DNA of 64,000 bases from Paracoccus sp. (in: a-proteobacteria). Lineage in GTDB: Bacteria; Pseudomonadota; Alphaproteobacteria; Rhodobacterales; Rhodobacteraceae. How positions within the stretch are numbered: the first letter of the stretch is position 1; the number at the start of each line of letters is the position of its first letter. Below the pieces are notes generated by a model. It was given only the letters and a program-made list of their open reading frames with translations. It had not been told where the DNA came from and did no database searches. Made by a program: the position numbers and the translations under genes. Below are positions 16,570-26,004 of the stretch, in pieces. The stretch spans positions 1 through 64,000 of the forward strand of contig NZ_JAUNTJ010000005.1 in NCBI RefSeq assembly GCF_030538755.1. Direction: 5' to 3'.

Positions 16570-17759
16570 AGCAGCACCGACCATTGCACAATGGGATAGG
16601 CCGCGCGCCAGCCGCGCAACCGGCCCAAGGGCGCGGCCTCGGCCAGTTCCACCCGCAGCAGGCTGCCGCCATGCGCGGCCTGCGCCTGCGCCAGCAGCGC
16701 CTCGGATTCCAGCGTCACCGCATGGGCCACGATCCGGGTGCCGGGGCGCAGCGCCGCCAGCCGGTCCAGCAAAGCCGCCGACAGCCCGCCGCCGACGAAT
16801 ACCGCATCGGGGTCGGGCGCGCCGTCCAGCACCTGCGGCGCGCGGCCCTGCCGGATCTCCAGCCGGTCGGCACCCAAGGCATCGGCATTGGCGCGGGCAC
16901 GGGCGGCGCGGGCGGGGTCGGCCTCGAACCCGATGGCGCGGTTGGCCGGATGGGCCAGCAGCCACTCGATCCCGATTGAGCCAGACCCGGCACCGATGTC
17001 CCACAACAGCTCGCCCGCGCGGGGGGCCAGCGCAGACAAGGCCAGCGCGCGGACGGGGCGTTTGCTGATCTGGCCATCGTGATCGAACAGATCATCCGGC
17101 AGGCCGCTGGCGCACGGGATGACCGCCCCGCCGCCCGCCACCTGCACCGCCACGGCCACCGGATGCGCCGCATCCAGCGCGTAATCCGCCGCGCGGGCGT
17201 GCCGCAGCCGTTCGCGCGGACCGCCCAGAGCCTCCATCACCGTCAGGTCACTGTCGCCAAAGCCCCGCGCCACCAGCAGCGCCGCCAGATCACCCACCGC
17301 CGCGCCGTCACGCAGCAGCAGGATCAGCCGCGCGCCGGGGGCCAGATGCGGGCGCACCCGTGCCAGAGGCGCGGCGTGCAGGCCAAGGCAGGTAACGCTT
17401 TCCAACCCCCAGCCCATCCGCGCCGCCGCCAGCGACAAGCTGGACACCGCAGGCAGCGCCCGCCATTCGCCAGCGGGCAGATGCCGCGCCAGCACCGCGC
17501 CCGCGCCGAACCAGAACGGATCGCCGGATGCCAGCATCACCACCCGCCGCCCCCGATGCGCCAGCAGGCGCGGGATGCCATCGGCAAAGGGCACCGGCCA
17601 GACCAGCCGTTCGCCCGCGCCGATCCCGGCGATCAGATCCAGATGACGCGGCGCCCCGGCGATGATTTCGGCGCTTTCGATGGCGGCGCGGCTTGCGGGG
17701 GGCAGGCCGCCCGGTGCATCTTCACCGATACCGATGATGGTCAGCCACGGATCAGCCAT
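16566..17759 (-). CDS. cobL: Precorrin-6Y C5,15-methyltransferase (decarboxylating) CobL
   Basis: The 397-residue protein fuses two methyltransferases. The N-terminal half is tetrapyrrole-methylase-like (WLTIIGIGEDAPGGLPPASR, LASGDPFWFGAG). The C-terminal half is a class I SAM methyltransferase (LLWDIGAGSGSIGIEWLLAH, AVFVGGG). Together they methylate C5 and C15 and decarboxylate the C12 acetate, giving precorrin-8. ATG 17759 overlaps the divergent cobK start codon within a single CATG at 17757-17760, so no private promoter fits between them. Confidence 0.94.
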   Translation of the reverse strand: MADPWLTIIGIGEDAPGGLPPASRAAIESAEIIAGAPRHLDLIAGIGAGERLVWPVPFADGIPRLLAHRGRRVVMLASGDPFWFGAGAVLARHLPAGEWRALPAVSSLSLAAARMGWGLESVTCLGLHAAPLARVRPHLAPGARLILLLRDGAAVGDLAALLVARGFGDSDLTVMEALGGPRERLRHARAADYALDAAHPVAVAVQVAGGGAVIPCASGLPDDLFDHDGQISKRPVRALALSALAPRAGELLWDIGAGSGSIGIEWLLAHPANRAIGFEADPARAARARANADALGADRLEIRQGRAPQVLDGAPDPDAVFVGGGLSAALLDRLAALRPGTRIVAHAVTLESEALLAQAQAAHGGSLLRVELAEAAPLGRLRGWRAAYPIVQWSVLL

Positions 17760-18507
17760 GCAACGTATCCTCGTTCTGGGCGGCACAACCGAAGCCAGCG
17801 CACTGGCCGCCGCACTGGCCGGGCGCGGGGCCGATGTCGTGCTGTCCTATGCCGGGCGCACCCGCGCGCCGCGCGCGCAGCCGGTGCCGGTGCGCATCGG
17901 CGGCTTTGGCGGGGTGCAGGGGCTGGCCGATTACCTGCGCGGCCACGGGATCACGCATCTGATCGACGCCACCCACCCCTTTGCCGCCACGATCAGCCGC
18001 AATGCGGTGGCAGCGGCGCAGATCACCGGCACACCGCTGATCGCGCTGACCCGCCCGCCGTGGCAGCCCGGCCCCGGTGACGACTGGCACCATGTCCCCG
18101 ACATCGCCGCCGCCGTCACCGCGCTGAGCGGCCCGGCGCAGCGCGTCATGCTGGCCCTGGGGCGGATGCAACTGCCCGAATTCGCCGCGCAGCCGCAGCA
18201 TCATTACCTGCTGCGTCTGGTCGATCCGCCGGATCAGCCGCCGCCTCTGCCCCGCCATCAGGTGATCGTGGATCGCGGCCCCTTTACGACTGCGGGCGAC
18301 ATGGCGCTGATGCGCGACCATGGCACCCGGATCATCGTGGCCAAGAACGCAGGCGGCACAGGCGCGGATGCCAAGCTGGCCGCCGCCCGCGCGCTGCGCC
18401 TGCCGGTGATCCTGATCGACCGCCCCGCCCTGCCGCCGCGCCGGCAGGCGTTCAGCGTGGCCGAGGTGCTGGCCTGGCTGGATCATCCCGCCGACCTTGG
18501 GGTGTAA
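17758..18507 (+). CDS. cobK: Precorrin-6A reductase CobK
   Basis: This 249-residue NADPH-dependent enzyme reduces precorrin-6A. It has the nucleotide-binding start RILVLGGTTEASALAAALA, HLIDATHPFAATISRNA, RVMLALGRMQLPEF and HLIVAKN-like IIVAKNAGGTGADAKL. It lies on the opposite strand from the cob genes on both sides: its ATG overlaps the cobL start and its 3' end overlaps the cobJ 3' end by 25 bases. No clear Shine-Dalgarno is visible before ATG 17758. Confidence 0.94.
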   Translation: MQRILVLGGTTEASALAAALAGRGADVVLSYAGRTRAPRAQPVPVRIGGFGGVQGLADYLRGHGITHLIDATHPFAATISRNAVAAAQITGTPLIALTRPPWQPGPGDDWHHVPDIAAAVTALSGPAQRVMLALGRMQLPEFAAQPQHHYLLRLVDPPDQPPPLPRHQVIVDRGPFTTAGDMALMRDHGTRIIVAKNAGGTGADAKLAAARALRLPVILIDRPALPPRRQAFSVAEVLAWLDHPADLGV

Positions 18508-19226
18508 AGCCAGCGGCCCACCATCCGCGTCTGCGACGATCCGACGATGACCATAGTGCGCATATCCGCCATCTCGGGCCGGGCATCGGTCAGGGGGACG
18601 ACGCGCAATTCTTCGTCGGGTGTCGTCACCGCGCGGGCGAACAGCACCGGGCGGGCATCGGCGCATTCCTGCCGCAGAACATCCAGCGTGCGGGCGAACC
18701 CCTCAGGCCGGGATTTCGACCGGGGGTTGTAAAAGGCCATGGCGAAATCTGCCTGCGCGGCCAGCCGCAGGCGGCGCTCGATCAGCGCCCATGGTTTCAG
18801 GTTGTCCGACAGGTTGATGGCGCAGAAATCATGGCCCAAGGGCGCACCGGCCCGCGCCGCCGCCGCCAGCATTGCGGTGATGCCGGGCAGCACCCGCACA
18901 TCCAGATCGCGCCATTGCGGCGGACCGCCCTCGACCGCCTCGAACACGGCCGAGGCCATGGCGAAGACCCCCGGATCGCCCGAGGACACCACCACCACCC
19001 GCGCGCCCTCGGCCGCCAGTTGCAGGGCATGGGCGGCGCGGTCCAGCTCGACCCGGTTGTCGGTCGGGTGCAGGCGCAGCCCCGCGCGAGGGGCGACGCG
19101 GGCGACATAGGGGATATAGCCGATCACATCGGTTGCCTGCGCCAGCGCATCGGCCACCTGCGGCGTGACCAGCGCATCATCCCCCGGCCCAAGGCCCGCG
19201 ATGGCGACCCAGCCTGCCCCGCTCAT
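18483..19226 (-). CDS. cobJ: Precorrin-3B C17-methyltransferase CobJ
   Basis: This 247-residue SAM-dependent methylase performs ring contraction and C17 methylation, giving precorrin-4. Motifs: WVAIAGLGPGDDALVTPQVA, VIGYIPYVARVAP, VVSSGDPGVFAMASAVFEAV, VLPGITAMLAAAARAGAPLG, then FAMAFYNPRSKSRP. ATG 19226 overlaps the cobI stop by 4 bases. The 3' end runs 25 bases into the 3' end of cobK on the other strand. Confidence 0.95.
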   Translation of the reverse strand: MSGAGWVAIAGLGPGDDALVTPQVADALAQATDVIGYIPYVARVAPRAGLRLHPTDNRVELDRAAHALQLAAEGARVVVVSSGDPGVFAMASAVFEAVEGGPPQWRDLDVRVLPGITAMLAAAARAGAPLGHDFCAINLSDNLKPWALIERRLRLAAQADFAMAFYNPRSKSRPEGFARTLDVLRQECADARPVLFARAVTTPDEELRVVPLTDARPEMADMRTMVIVGSSQTRMVGRWLYTPRSAG

Positions 19227-20005
19227 GGTCGCCGCCCCTGACCGTGGATCAGCAGGATCGAGAAATAGGGCGCCGCGCCATCGACCTGCGCCAGCGGGCG
19301 CACGGTCTGGCCGGGCATCTGGGCGTATTCGATCAGCCAAGCCTGATCTGTCCGCCCCGCCGCCGCAATGGCGCGGCGCAGCTTGGGCAGGTTGCGGCCG
19401 ATCTTCATCACCACCAGCGCGTCGGTATCGGCGATGCGGCGGGTCAGTTCCGCTTCCGGCATGGTGCCCATGGCGACGGTCAGCACATCGTCGCCCCAGG
19501 TGATCGGCTGGCCGGTCGCCGTCCATGCGCCCGACATGCCGGTAATGCCCGGCACCACCTGCACCGGCACCAGATCGCGCAGCCGGGTGTAAAGATGCAT
19601 GAAGGAACCGTAAAAGAACGGATCACCCTCGCACAGCACCACCACATCCGCACCCGCCCGCGCCAGCCCGGCCAGCCGCTGCGCGCAATCGGCATAGAAC
19701 CCGGCCAAAGCGGCGTTATAGCGCGGATCGCTGACCGGGATTTCAGTGGTGACGGGGTATTCCATCGGATGTTCGGTCACGCCCGCATCCAGCATCCCGT
19801 CCACGATGCGCCGCGCCTGCCCCAAGGCACCCGCCTTGCGGAAATAGGCGACATGGCGCGCGCCCCGGATCAGGCGGTCGGCGCGCACGCTCATCAGATC
19901 GGCGGCACCGGGGCCAAGGCCGACGCCGTGAATGGTGCCCGCCGCCGGGGCGGGGGCCGGGCTGGCTGTCGGGGCGGGGGTCACGGTTGGGTCTTGCGCG
20001 CTCAT
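19223..20005 (-). CDS. cobI: Precorrin-2 C20-methyltransferase CobI
   Basis: The 260-residue protein methylates C20 of precorrin-2 to precorrin-3A, the committed step of the corrin branch. After an unusual 23-residue Ala/Pro-rich N-terminus come GTIHGVGLGPGAADLMSVRA, VAYFRKAG, VVLCEGDPFFYGSFMHLYTR and VVPGITGMSGAWTATG. ATG 20005 overlaps the cobH stop by 4 bases; a start closer to the domain cannot be excluded. Confidence 0.94.
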   Translation of the reverse strand: MSAQDPTVTPAPTASPAPAPAAGTIHGVGLGPGAADLMSVRADRLIRGARHVAYFRKAGALGQARRIVDGMLDAGVTEHPMEYPVTTEIPVSDPRYNAALAGFYADCAQRLAGLARAGADVVVLCEGDPFFYGSFMHLYTRLRDLVPVQVVPGITGMSGAWTATGQPITWGDDVLTVAMGTMPEAELTRRIADTDALVVMKIGRNLPKLRRAIAAAGRTDQAWLIEYAQMPGQTVRPLAQVDGAAPYFSILLIHGQGRRP

Positions 20006-20631
20006 TCCGCGCGGCTCGCCAGGGCGTTGACGGCGGCGACGGTGATGGCGCTGCCGCCCAGCCGTCCGCGCACGATGCAGCAGGGCACCGGCTGCGCCGC
20101 CCACAGCGCATCCTTGGATTCCGCCGCGCCGATAAAGCCCACCGGACAGCCGATGATGGCGGCGGGGCGCGGGCAGGCCGGGTCTTCCAGCATGTTCAGC
20201 AGGTGAAACAGCGCGGTGGGCGCATTGCCGATGGCGACCACGGCACCGGCCAGATGCGGGCGCCACAGCTCCAGCGCCGCAGCCGAGCGGGTGTTGCCCA
20301 TATCCGCCGCCAGTCCGGGCACCACCGGATCATGCAGCGTGCAGATGACGCGGTTATCGGCAGGCAGGCGCGGCCGCGTCACCCCTTCGGACACCATGCG
20401 CGCGTCGCACAGGATCGGCGCGCCCGCATTCAGCGCCCCGCGCGCCGCCGCCACGAAATCCGGCGACATGAACACATCCTGTTCCAGCCCGACCAGACCG
20501 GCGGCATGGATCATCCGCACCACGACCTGTTCCTGATCGGGGTCAAAGCGGGCCAGATCGGCCTCGGCCCGGATGGTGGCAAAGGACTGGCGATAGATGG
20601 CCGCGCCATCGGTTTCGTAGGTGTAAGGCAT
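20002..20631 (-). CDS. cobH: Precorrin-8X methylmutase CobH
   Basis: This 209-residue enzyme moves a methyl group from C11 to C12 to give hydrogenobyrinic acid. The catalytic His is in VVRMIHAAGLVGLEQDV. Also typical are APILCDARMVSEGVTRPRLP, AVVAIGNAPTALFHLLNML and AAIIGCPVGFIGAAESKDAL. Its ATG overlaps the cobG stop by one base (TGATG), so translation is probably coupled. Confidence 0.96.
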   Translation of the reverse strand: MPYTYETDGAAIYRQSFATIRAEADLARFDPDQEQVVVRMIHAAGLVGLEQDVFMSPDFVAAARGALNAGAPILCDARMVSEGVTRPRLPADNRVICTLHDPVVPGLAADMGNTRSAAALELWRPHLAGAVVAIGNAPTALFHLLNMLEDPACPRPAAIIGCPVGFIGAAESKDALWAAQPVPCCIVRGRLGGSAITVAAVNALASRAE

Positions 20632-21764
20632 CAGTCATCTCCGAAACGGGCAAGCACTTGGTCGGGCGTCAGACCCGTTTCCACGGGCGGATCGCATGGG
20701 CGGGCGTTGAAGGCCAGATCGAACGCGCCGTCGCGGCCCGTTAAAACGACATCGGCGGCGCGGGTGCGGGCGCAGCCCTTGGCGCAGCCCGACACATGCA
20801 GCCGCCCCTGAATATGCGGCGCCAGCGCCAGCGCCATGCCGCGCGTTTCCACGCTGGCCTGCGGGCAAAAGGGCGCGCCCGCGCAGGCATCGACGCGCAG
20901 CGCGGCCGCGCCGGGGCTGGCGAACAGGCCAAAGGGCATCGGCCCGGCATTGACCGCCGATTCCAGCACCATGATCCGCCACGGCGTGACCCGCAGCCCC
21001 ATGCAGACGCTGCGCGACATCATCGGGTTCAGCAATTCGGCCTCGATCTGGCCAAAGGCCGCGCCGATGGCCAGCCCGGCAGGCGTCAGCCCCGGAACCA
21101 TCACCGGCCGCGAGGGGCGGGGCCGCGCGCCGGTATCAGCCCAGACGGGCAGCGCGGCGCGGTGGCGCGCCATGCGCCCGGCCGCCTCGCCGCCGCTGTC
21201 CACGAACCAGCGGGCCAGCGCGATCAGGGCATCCACCTCGGCGCCTTTTGTCAGGGTGCAGCCGGTGGCCCGCCCCTCGGCCCGCAGGATCAGATCGCCG
21301 GTTTCGCCGCGCTCGATGCGGAAATCGGCGGAATCCTGCGCCAGAATCGGCGCGGAGCCGGCGTCGATGGCAAAGCCCACCTTGGCGGGCAGGCGCGGCA
21401 GTTCCGCCAGCCGCGCCATCAGCTCAACCGAGATGCGTTCGCTGTCGTCGCCCGGCACCCAGTCGGGCGCGGTCAGGATATTGCGGCGCATCTCGGTTTC
21501 GACATCCGGGTCCAGCAGGTCCAGCTCGGCCAGGGTTTCCTGCAATTGCGCCAGCCGGTCGGGCTGAACGCCGCGGATCTGCAAATTGGCGCGGCTGGTC
21601 AGGTCGATCAGCCCGACGCCATGCGTCCGCGCCGCCACCGCCAGCCAGCGCGCCTGCCGCCGCGACAGCCGCGCCAGACGCGGGCGCACCCGCACCACCA
21701 GCCCGTCGCCCGATGCCATGGGCCGCAGCGCGCCGGGGCACCAGCCCTTGACCACGCCGTTCAT
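20631..21764 (-). CDS. cobG: Precorrin-3B synthase CobG
   Basis: The 377-residue protein belongs to the nitrite/sulfite reductase-like family. It is an oxygen-dependent Fe-S enzyme that oxidises precorrin-3A to precorrin-3B. Its presence marks the aerobic route. The Fe-S ligand pattern is visible near the C-terminus: CAGAPFCPQASVETR, then HVSGCAKGCARTRAADVV. The N-terminus VVKGWCPGALRPMASGDGLV fits the family. ATG 21764 gives a 4-base ATGA overlap with cobN and is preferred over ATG 21806 inside cobN. Confidence 0.94.
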   Translation of the reverse strand: MNGVVKGWCPGALRPMASGDGLVVRVRPRLARLSRRQARWLAVAARTHGVGLIDLTSRANLQIRGVQPDRLAQLQETLAELDLLDPDVETEMRRNILTAPDWVPGDDSERISVELMARLAELPRLPAKVGFAIDAGSAPILAQDSADFRIERGETGDLILRAEGRATGCTLTKGAEVDALIALARWFVDSGGEAAGRMARHRAALPVWADTGARPRPSRPVMVPGLTPAGLAIGAAFGQIEAELLNPMMSRSVCMGLRVTPWRIMVLESAVNAGPMPFGLFASPGAAALRVDACAGAPFCPQASVETRGMALALAPHIQGRLHVSGCAKGCARTRAADVVLTGRDGAFDLAFNARPCDPPVETGLTPDQVLARFGDD

Positions 21765-24700
21765 CCCGACAGCCCCGCAATGATCGAGTTGCGGCGCGTC
21801 TGCCACAGCCCGGCCTGATGCAGCGCCGCAAACCGCGCGCGCATCGCGGCCAGAGCCTGCGGGTTGGCCTGTTCCAGAAAGGCAAGGATATCGGGATCGC
21901 CCAAGGTAGCCTCGTGATACAGATCGAACAGATGCGGCGGAACCGCCCCTGCCAAATGCGCAAAAGCCGCAAGATGTTCAAGCGTCGCCGCAATTTCCGC
22001 CGCGCCGCGAAACCCGTGCGGGATCATGCCGCGCAGCCATGCCGGATTGGCGGCGCGGGCGCGGGTGACGCGGGCGATTTCCTCGGTCAGGGTGCGGGCG
22101 CGGGGGTTGGCGGGGTCGCGCGCATCCATGTGATACAGCGCCGCCTGCCCGCCGGTCAGCGCCTGAGCGGCGGCAAAGCCCGCCTCGTGACCGGCGTAAT
22201 CGGCGGCCAGCAGCAGGTCGGTTTCGGGCAAATCCTGAATATGAACAAAGGCTTGCGCCGCCGCCACCCGTGCGGCAATGCCATCGGGGTCGGGCGCGGG
22301 CGCATCCACCGGCCAGCTTGACGCCGCCAGCCACGCCGCCCCCGCCTGCGCCCGGCCCGCATCGGAATAATCCTCGGCGGCATCGGCCATGCCCAGGCCA
22401 TAGGCCCCCGGTGCCGGGCCATAGACGCGCGGGCCGGGGGCGCGGGCATAGGGGTTCCAGTCGGGCGCTTCGTCCCGCGCGGCCAAAGCGCGCACCGCCT
22501 GTTCGAACAGCGCCGCAAGCTGGGGAAAAACGTCACGGAACAGGCCCGACACCCGCAGCGTTACATCCAGCCGGGGCCGGTCCAGTTCCGCAACCGGCAG
22601 GATTTCCACGCCCGAGACCCGTTCCGACCCCGCATCCCAGACCGGGCGCGCGCCGATCAGATGCAGGGCCATGGCGAATTCCTCGCCCGCGGTGCGCATG
22701 GTGGCGCTGCCCCACAGATCGACGATCAGCCTGCGCGGCCAGTCGCCGTGATCCTGCAAATGCCGCCGCACCAGCTCATCAGCCAGCCGCACGCCCTGCG
22801 CATGGGCCGACCGGCTGGGCACGCCGCGCGGATCGACGGAAAACAGGTTGCGCCCGGTCGGCACCACATCCCTCCGCCCCCGGTGCGGAGAACCCGACGG
22901 CCCCGGAGCCACCCGCCGCCCCGCCAGCGCGGCGCGCAGGCCTTCGGCCTCGCCTTGGGCGGTGCCATAGATATGCAGGCCCTGCCCGAACTGGCTGTCC
23001 TTGACGTCGCAGACGAAACGGTCGATCCGGGTGATGGCATCGGTCAGATCGGTGGCCGCGTCCAGCGCCAGATCGGTGGCAAGGCCCACGGCCTCGGCCT
23101 CGGCGCGGATGTCGGCTTGCAGCCGGTCGCGGCGCGCCGGGTCCAGCCCGTCGGCGTTCGAGAACTCGTCCAGCAGCGATTCCAGCCGCCACAGGCCCGC
23201 GCCCTGCCCCGCCGTGACCTGCGGCGGCGGGATATGGCCCAAGGTCACCGCGCCGATGCGGCGTTTCGCCTGCGCCGCCTCGCCGGGGTCGTTGACGATG
23301 AAAGGATAGATCACCGGCAGATCGCCAGTCAGCGCCTGCGGCCAGCAATCACCGGACAGCGCGACCGATTTCCCCGGCAGCCATTCCAGCGTGCCATGCG
23401 CGCCGATATGGATGATCGCATCCACGCCCCGCGCCCGCAGCCACAGGTAAAAGGCGACATAGGCATGGCGCGGCGCGCGGGTCAGGTCGTGATATTCGGC
23501 ATCGCGCGCCTGCGGGCGGCCGCGTTCGGGTTGCAGCGCCACCATCGCGCGCCCGGCAGGGATGGCGGCAAAGTGAAACGCCGCCCCGTCGCAATCCGGG
23601 TCATCCTCGGGCGCGCCCCAGATCTGCGCCAGATCATCGCGCAGCGCCTGCGGCAACCCCGCCAGCGCGGCGCGATAATCGGCCAGCGGCCATGCGATGC
23701 GGGCCGAGGCCAGCCCCGACAGATCGCCGGGGTCGGCCACATCATAGCCCTGCCCGGCCAGATCGCGCAGGATCGCGCGGGCGGATTCCGGCGCGTCCAG
23801 CCCCACCGCATGGGCCATGTTCCAGCCCTTGCCGGGATAGGTGGACAGGATCAGCGCCGGACGCCGCTGCACCGGCGGGGCCGCCAGCCGCAGCCAGCCG
23901 GTGACGCGATCGGCAATCGCGGTGATGCAGGCCGGATCGGGGCGGTGTTCGGCGCGGGCAAACTCCAGCGCGGCATCGCGCGGGGCCAGCCCCTTGAAGC
24001 TGGCCACCCCGGCAAAGATACGGCCATCCACCTCGGGCAGGACGACATGCATGGCCAGATCGGCGGGCGACAGGCCGCGCGCCGCGCCGTGCCAGCGGGC
24101 GCGGTCGTTGGTGGCCAGCGCGATCTGGAACACCGGCACCCCGGCCCCGTCCAGCGGCGTGGTGCCGGCATCGTCGCGGGCGGAAAAGGCGGTGGCGTTG
24201 ATGATCGCCGCCGGGCGCAGCCGCGCCACCCAATCCGCCAGCCAGCCACGCGCCTGCGGCTGTTTCAGCGACGGCACGAACAGCGACAACACGGCATAGC
24301 CGCGCGATTCCAGCTCGTTGGTCAGGGCGGCAAAGGGGGCGGTGTCGGCAGCGGCCAGATAGGCGCGGTAAAACACCAGCAGGATCAGCGGCTTGCCGTC
24401 TGACACGCCTTGGCTTGGGCAGATGACGCCGCTGGCCGGATGCCAGCCGCCCACATCGGCCAGCGCAGGCGGCGATGGCACCTGATCCCCGGCCAGCAGG
24501 TGCAGTGCGGCGCGGGCGGATTCGGCGCCGCCTGCCTCGCACAGCCGCGACAGCGCGCGCAGCATGGGCACCGGCAGCGTCGAGGCCGCATCAAGCTGGG
24601 CATCGGGCCGCCCGTCCGCAGGCAGCACCGCCAGCGCGATGCCGCGTTCCTTGGCCAGGGTCCGCACCACCTGCAACCCATAGGCCCAATAGGATTGCCC

Positions 24701-24958
24701 GCCGATCAGCCGGATCAGGATCGCCCGCGCATGGGCCAGCACCGTATCGGCATAGGTATCGACCGACAGCGGATGCGCCAGCACCGACAGGTTCAGCAGC
24801 CGCGTGGACGGCAGCCCCGACCCCTGCCAGCCTGCCGCGAAAGCCCCCAGATCGCTGTCGGAATAGGACAGCACCACCAGATCGGCGGGGGTTTGCCCCG
24901 GATCGGTGGGAACCGCCGTTTCCTCAAGCCCGTGGCTTTCGCGAAAGACGACATGCAT
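21761..24958 (-). CDS. cobN: Aerobic cobaltochelatase subunit CobN
   Basis: This is the 1,065-residue large subunit of CobNST, which inserts Co(II) into hydrogenobyrinate a,c-diamide at ATP cost. It starts with the typical MHVVFRESHGLEE. Recognisable blocks are AEYHDLTRAPRHAYVAFYLW, HIGAHGTLEWLPGKSVALSG, IVDLWGSATMRTAGEEFAMA and, near the end, AANPAWLRGMIPHGFRGAAE. It is slightly shorter than the usual 1,250-1,280 residues of CobN; gaps seem spread out rather than one clean deletion. cobS and cobT are not in the window. It starts 7 bases after the cobW stop. Confidence 0.95.
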   Translation of the reverse strand: MHVVFRESHGLEETAVPTDPGQTPADLVVLSYSDSDLGAFAAGWQGSGLPSTRLLNLSVLAHPLSVDTYADTVLAHARAILIRLIGGQSYWAYGLQVVRTLAKERGIALAVLPADGRPDAQLDAASTLPVPMLRALSRLCEAGGAESARAALHLLAGDQVPSPPALADVGGWHPASGVICPSQGVSDGKPLILLVFYRAYLAAADTAPFAALTNELESRGYAVLSLFVPSLKQPQARGWLADWVARLRPAAIINATAFSARDDAGTTPLDGAGVPVFQIALATNDRARWHGAARGLSPADLAMHVVLPEVDGRIFAGVASFKGLAPRDAALEFARAEHRPDPACITAIADRVTGWLRLAAPPVQRRPALILSTYPGKGWNMAHAVGLDAPESARAILRDLAGQGYDVADPGDLSGLASARIAWPLADYRAALAGLPQALRDDLAQIWGAPEDDPDCDGAAFHFAAIPAGRAMVALQPERGRPQARDAEYHDLTRAPRHAYVAFYLWLRARGVDAIIHIGAHGTLEWLPGKSVALSGDCWPQALTGDLPVIYPFIVNDPGEAAQAKRRIGAVTLGHIPPPQVTAGQGAGLWRLESLLDEFSNADGLDPARRDRLQADIRAEAEAVGLATDLALDAATDLTDAITRIDRFVCDVKDSQFGQGLHIYGTAQGEAEGLRAALAGRRVAPGPSGSPHRGRRDVVPTGRNLFSVDPRGVPSRSAHAQGVRLADELVRRHLQDHGDWPRRLIVDLWGSATMRTAGEEFAMALHLIGARPVWDAGSERVSGVEILPVAELDRPRLDVTLRVSGLFRDVFPQLAALFEQAVRALAARDEAPDWNPYARAPGPRVYGPAPGAYGLGMADAAEDYSDAGRAQAGAAWLAASSWPVDAPAPDPDGIAARVAAAQAFVHIQDLPETDLLLAADYAGHEAGFAAAQALTGGQAALYHMDARDPANPRARTLTEEIARVTRARAANPAWLRGMIPHGFRGAAEIAATLEHLAAFAHLAGAVPPHLFDLYHEATLGDPDILAFLEQANPQALAAMRARFAALHQAGLWQTRRNSIIAGLSG

Positions 24959-24965
24959 GGGCGGG

Positions 24966-26003
24966 TCAGGCCCCCAGCCCGGCGCGGATCGCGGCCTCGT
25001 CCACGCGGTCATGTTCGGCGATCACCACCAGCCGGGTGCGGCGCGGTTCATCGGCCGCCCAGGGCCGGTCAAACTGATAGCGGATGCGCGATCCGACCGC
25101 CTGCACCAACAGCCGCATCGGCTTGCCGGTGACGGCGGCATAGCCCTTGACCCGCAAAATATCGCGGGCGCGGGCCAGATCCTCGATGCGGCGGGTCAGA
25201 TCGGCGGGATCGGCGATTTCACCCATCTCGACCACCACGGTGTCGAAATCGTCGTGTTCGTGATCGTCATGGCCGTCGTGATGGCTGGGCCGGGCGTCCA
25301 GATCATCTTCGGCCGCGGCACCAAGGCCCAGCAGAACGCGCGGATCGGCGGCACCCTCGGCCACCTCGATCACCGGAACCTTGCGCTGCATTTCGGCCTC
25401 GATCACGGCGCGCGCCGCTGCCACGCCGTCAGGCCCGGCCAGATCGGGTTTCGTCAGCAGGATCAGGTCGGCGCAGGCGATCTGATCCTCGAACACCTCG
25501 GACAGCGGGGTTTCGTGGTCGATGCTGTCATCGGCGGCGCGCTGCGCATCCACCGCCGCCACATCGGGGGCAAAGCGGCCCGCCGCCACCGCCTCGGCAT
25601 CGGCCAGCGCCACCACACCGTCCACGGTGATGCGCGACCGGATCGCGGGCCAGTCAAAGGCGCGCAGCAGCGGCTTGGGCAGGGCCAGACCGGATGTCTC
25701 GATCAGGATGTGGTCGGGACGCGGGTCCAGCGCCAGCAGCGCCTCGACCGTGGGGATAAAGTCATCGGCGACGGTGCAGCAGATACAGCCATTGGCCAGC
25801 TCGACGATGTTTTCCGCCGGGCAATCGGGGATGGCGCAGCCCTTCAGGATTTCGCCGTCGACGCCCAGCGTGCCGAATTCATTCACCACGACAGCCAGCC
25901 GCCGCCCGCCGGAATTGCGGATCAGATTGCTGATAAGCGTCGTCTTGCCTGAACCAAGAAAGCCGGTGACGACGGTAACGGGGACTTTGGACAGATCGGA
26001 CAT
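24966..26003 (-). CDS. cobW: Cobalamin biosynthesis GTPase CobW
   Basis: This 345-residue G3E GTPase is thought to deliver cobalt to CobN. Walker A is VVTGFLGSGKTTLISNLIR. The metal-binding CxCC motif of the family is in LANGCICCTVADDF. A His/Asp-rich loop (SHHDGHDDHEHDDFD) lies before the C-terminal domain and may hold metal. ATG 26003 follows the DUF1636 stop by one base. It is second in the riboswitch-led transcript. Confidence 0.95.
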   Translation of the reverse strand: MSDLSKVPVTVVTGFLGSGKTTLISNLIRNSGGRRLAVVVNEFGTLGVDGEILKGCAIPDCPAENIVELANGCICCTVADDFIPTVEALLALDPRPDHILIETSGLALPKPLLRAFDWPAIRSRITVDGVVALADAEAVAAGRFAPDVAAVDAQRAADDSIDHETPLSEVFEDQIACADLILLTKPDLAGPDGVAAARAVIEAEMQRKVPVIEVAEGAADPRVLLGLGAAAEDDLDARPSHHDGHDDHEHDDFDTVVVEMGEIADPADLTRRIEDLARARDILRVKGYAAVTGKPMRLLVQAVGSRIRYQFDRPWAADEPRRTRLVVIAEHDRVDEAAIRAGLGA

Positions 26004-26004
26004 G

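Noticed and set aside
16222-17004. A 260-codon version of cobE extending upstream
   Set aside because: The extra N-terminus is an out-of-frame reading of cobL. The conserved CobE start and GTGA junction place the gene at 16222-16569.
22661-24403. Long open frame antisense to cobN (about 580 codons)
   Set aside because: It is rich in Arg, Gln, His and Pro without domains, as expected from the complement of a GC-rich gene with strong third-position bias. cobN on the other strand is unmistakable.
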